DNA of 64,000 nucleotides from Salibacterium aidingense DSM 18341 (GTDB lineage: Bacteria; Bacillota; Bacilli; Bacillales; Marinococcaceae), in the NCBI RefSeq assembly GCF_000429685.1, contig NZ_AUCI01000001.1, forward strand, positions 372,001 to 436,000, read 5' to 3'. This document shows positions 61,820 to 64,000 of this stretch, piece by piece. Position 1 is the stretch's first letter. Each line of letters begins with the position of its first letter. The translations under genes were made by a program, and so were the position numbers. The notes below the pieces were generated by a model. It worked only from the letters and a program-made list of their open reading frames with translations, searched no databases and was not told where the DNA came from.

Positions 61820-63427
61820 CTACCAAACTGCCACTTGTCCATCTGTTCTCGGGTCCGTAGCGCCAATTAATAAATTATCTTCATCCTTCCAAATAATTTG
61901 GCCCCTGCCAAACTTTCCTCCGTGAAATTGTTTTTGAACTTGATGTCCTTTTTGTTCTAACTGCAGCGCTAAATTATTATCAAAATGTGGTTCAATAATA
62001 ATTGTTTTATTGCCTATCCACTGCCAACGTGGAGCATCCATGCTAGCTTGTGGATTAAGATGAAAGTCGATAGCATTCATCGCTACCTGCAAATGGCCTT
62101 GCGGTTGCATAAAACCTCCCATTACGCCAAACGGGCCTATTGGATGAGTGTCTCTGGTTATAAATCCTGGAATGATAGTATGATAACTTTTTTTCCAGGG
62201 TGCAAGGGCATTAACATGTTTATGATCCAGCGAATAATCTTTTCCTCGGTTTTGAAGGGCAACACCAGTACCTTCTACGACCACACCTGAGCCAAAACCT
62301 TTATAGTTGCTTTGAATAAATGAAACCATATTTCCTTCATTATCAGCTGTGGCTAAATACACCGTGCCGCCTTGAGGGGGATTACCTGGAGCAGGTGTGA
62401 GAGCCTGATCGCTTATTCGATTGTACTGTTGCCTACTGTATTCTTCAGATAGCAACGAATCCACTGTAACATCCATGAATTCGGGTGCAGAAATGAATGC
62501 TTGGGCGTCTGTGAAGGCCAGCTTTATTGCTTCAATCTGCTTATGTATTGTACTTGCTGCATCTCTATTGATGAACTTGTCTTTTTTCAGCATATTCAAC
62601 GCCATTAGGGTAATAATTCCCTGTCCATTAGGAGGGATTTCCCAAATATCGTATCCTTTATAATGAACGCTGATCGGATCCACCCATTCCACTTGATAGG
62701 ATGAAAGATCATCTCCCTTGATCACCCCACCTTGCTCTTTGGACTGCTTTTCTATTTTCTCCGCAAACTCTCCTCTATAAAACCATTCTCCTTTTGTCTC
62801 TGCGATATGTTCCAACGTATCTGCATGATCTTGCATTTTAAATAGATCTCCAGGTTCTGGTGCTGTTCCATTATTAGTGAACGTTTGAAACCACGATTTA
62901 AATGCTTTATCATTAAATTGGCTAAATGTCTTAACTGCTTTTTTCCAGTTATAACTTACTGTGGGGGTAACGGCAAACCCATGGCGTGCATAGTCAATCG
63001 CAGGCTTTAACAGCTCTTTAAAAGATAGTTTTCCGAACCGCTCAGATAATGCAACCCAGGAAGCCGGGGCGCCAGGCACTGTCACTGGCAGCCATCCATA
63101 TTCCGGCATTTGCTCATACCCACGTTTCTTTACTTTATCAATAGAAATCTCTTGGGGGGAATAACCACTTGCATTTAACCCATACAATTTGTCCTTCACC
63201 CAAACAATAGCAAAGGCATCTCCTCCAATACCATTTGAAGAAGGTTCAACTACAGTTAAACAAGCCGCTGTAGCAATAGCAGCATCTATGGCATTACCAC
63301 CCATTTTCATCATATCCATTCCAACTTGAGCTGCAACTGGTTGAGAGGTGGCTACCATTCCTTTTTGGGCAAACATGACATTTCTTCGCGAATGGTATGG
63401 ATACGACAACGAATCGAATGTTTTCAT
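61820..63427 (-). CDS. Gamma-glutamyltransferase family protein, cytoplasmic type
   Basis: A 535-residue Ntn hydrolase. The nucleophile threonine lies in PQGGTVYLATADNEGN, where autoprocessing would split the large and small subunits. The N-terminal half has GMVATSQPVAAQVGMDMMKMGGNAIDAAIA and the C-terminal half has GFGSGVV and GPFGVMGGFMQPQGHLQV. There is no signal peptide, so it acts inside the cell, like YwrD-type members. It may hydrolyse gamma-glutamyl compounds imported by the TctA-type permease next door. The ATG 63427 has AGGTG upstream. Confidence 0.9.
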   Translation of the reverse strand: MKTFDSLSYPYHSRRNVMFAQKGMVATSQPVAAQVGMDMMKMGGNAIDAAIATAACLTVVEPSSNGIGGDAFAIVWVKDKLYGLNASGYSPQEISIDKVKKRGYEQMPEYGWLPVTVPGAPASWVALSERFGKLSFKELLKPAIDYARHGFAVTPTVSYNWKKAVKTFSQFNDKAFKSWFQTFTNNGTAPEPGDLFKMQDHADTLEHIAETKGEWFYRGEFAEKIEKQSKEQGGVIKGDDLSSYQVEWVDPISVHYKGYDIWEIPPNGQGIITLMALNMLKKDKFINRDAASTIHKQIEAIKLAFTDAQAFISAPEFMDVTVDSLLSEEYSRQQYNRISDQALTPAPGNPPQGGTVYLATADNEGNMVSFIQSNYKGFGSGVVVEGTGVALQNRGKDYSLDHKHVNALAPWKKSYHTIIPGFITRDTHPIGPFGVMGGFMQPQGHLQVAMNAIDFHLNPQASMDAPRWQWIGNKTIIIEPHFDNNLALQLEQKGHQVQKQFHGGKFGRGQIIWKDEDNLLIGATDPRTDGQVAVW

Positions 63428-63452
63428 TTTTAACACCTACTTTTATAAAATA

Positions 63453-64000
63453 TTATTTCGTTGATTGTTTCTTATTTTGTATAATCAACAGAATGACAGA
63501 CAATATTGTTATTCCCAATAATGTGGCTGAAATAGGACGAGTGAAAAAGGGAGTTAATGTTTCCTCTAGTTCAAAAGCACGAAAAATATTTGTCTCCAAT
63601 GAAGGTCCAAGCACTACTCCTAGAACCAAGGGAGCGAGTGGCACCCCAGCTTTGTTAAACAAATATCCTACAATACCAAAGACTAATAGTGTCCATACAT
63701 CCAGCATAGAATTATTTAAAGCGAAAGCCCCTACGGAAGACAGCATAAGAACAACTGGAACAATGATGCCCTGCGGTATCTGGGTTATTTTTGCAAAATA
63801 TTTTATAAGTAAAGCCATAGCGAGAACCATTACAATGCCGCTAATGATAATAGTCACATATATGCTCCCCACCAACGCTGGTTGATCTTGAAACAGTCTC
63901 GGACCAGGGTTTATCCCGTGTAAAATTAAGACACCAAACATAACAGCCATCGTCAAACTTCCTGGTATTCCTAAGGTCAAGGTTGGTATTAAAGCCCCTC
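63453..64000 (-). CDS. Tripartite tricarboxylate transporter permease TctA (partial)
   Basis: The last 182 or so residues of a TctA-family permease; the N-terminal part lies beyond the window. The entry stretch LIPTLTLGIPGSLTMAVMFGVLILHGINPGP is the TctA signature around the central helices, and LLVFGIVGYLFNKAGVPLAPLVLGVVLGP is the conserved C-terminal block. TTT systems import carboxylates with a periplasmic-type binding protein (TctC), not in view. It is the first visible gene of the series tctA-ggt-dat-chr-chr. Confidence 0.88.
   Translation of the reverse strand, partial: GALIPTLTLGIPGSLTMAVMFGVLILHGINPGPRLFQDQPALVGSIYVTIIISGIVMVLAMALLIKYFAKITQIPQGIIVPVVLMLSSVGAFALNNSMLDVWTLLVFGIVGYLFNKAGVPLAPLVLGVVLGPSLETNIFRAFELEETLTPFFTRPISATLLGITILSVILLIIQNKKQSTK

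Noticed and set aside
63064-63082. CCGGGGCGCCAGGCACT inside the gamma-glutamyltransferase gene, similar to the dispersed repeat
   Set aside because: It encodes the conserved VTVPGAPASW stretch of the enzyme and lacks the TTCGAC half, so the likeness is chance.

Overview
The window looks like part of the chromosome of a Bacillota (Bacillaceae-type) bacterium, probably salt- or alkali-adapted. Evidence for this includes strong AGGAGG ribosome sites with many GTG and TTG starts, lipobox lipoproteins, S-layer homology (SLH) proteins, a sigma-54 RocR-type regulator, Bacillus-type iol genes, and very acidic exported proteins. No RNA gene (tRNA or rRNA) and no CRISPR array was seen.

Layout. (1) 1-6.1 kb: the start of a sugar-ABC binding protein, a damaged ornithine aminotransferase gene (rocD) behind a sigma-54 promoter and its activator rocR, a SurA-N lipoprotein and a zinc-ribbon protein. 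(2) 6.3-6.9 kb: a REP-type tyrosine transposase (RAYT) flanked by copies of a short repeat (core GGGGCGTGACAGGCAC) that recurs through the first 28 kb and once at 56.1 kb. (3) 7-17.2 kb: an envelope block with a large SLH protein, a small lipoprotein, an RND pump with its adaptor, and a TolC-like protein, which is unexpected in a monoderm. (4) 17.4-20.7 kb: a plus-strand operon of a Tat-exported flavin amine oxidase, a Sec-exported RidA protein, TatA and TatC, read here as a self-contained module for extracellular amine or amino-acid oxidation. (5) 20.9-27.5 kb: a seven-gene operon for a four-carbon acid sugar (class II aldolase, TRAP transporter, dehydrogenase, GntR regulator, DUF1537 kinase), headed by four ATCTAA repeats spaced exactly 11 bp. 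(6) 28-30.3 kb: a YcdB/PepSY-type protein with SLH domains.

(7) 31.6-50.8 kb: a large inositol-catabolism locus. One operon runs iolA-iolB-iolC-iolD-iolG-like-iolE(broken)-symporter(broken)-iolG-iolJ. A second runs iolI-ABC transporter (3 genes)-iolE-two Gfo/Idh/MocA dehydrogenases. The divergent iolR (DeoR family) sits beside iolA. The broken iolE and symporter of the first operon have intact functional counterparts in the second. Both promoters have the form TTGACT-N17-TAWWAT and share a TTGATTAA motif, a likely IolR operator.

(8) 50.8-57 kb: a tautomerase, orphan PTS IIA and IIB genes, and a graveyard of fragments: a Hol-Tox-like remnant, a 5'-truncated metallophosphoesterase next to a group II intron domain V, a possible spore-coat fragment and a fructose-type EIIC pseudogene. 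(9) 57.3-64 kb: a more AT-rich end with a SulP permease, an Lrp/AsnC regulator, a pair of short chromate transporters, a D-amino-acid aminotransferase, a gamma-glutamyltransferase and the end of a TctA permease.

The repeat family is absent between 28.1 and 56.1 kb, and this interval is bordered by gene debris on both sides. This suggests that the inositol locus is an exchanged segment. Several frameshifts lie in homopolymer runs and could be assembly errors.
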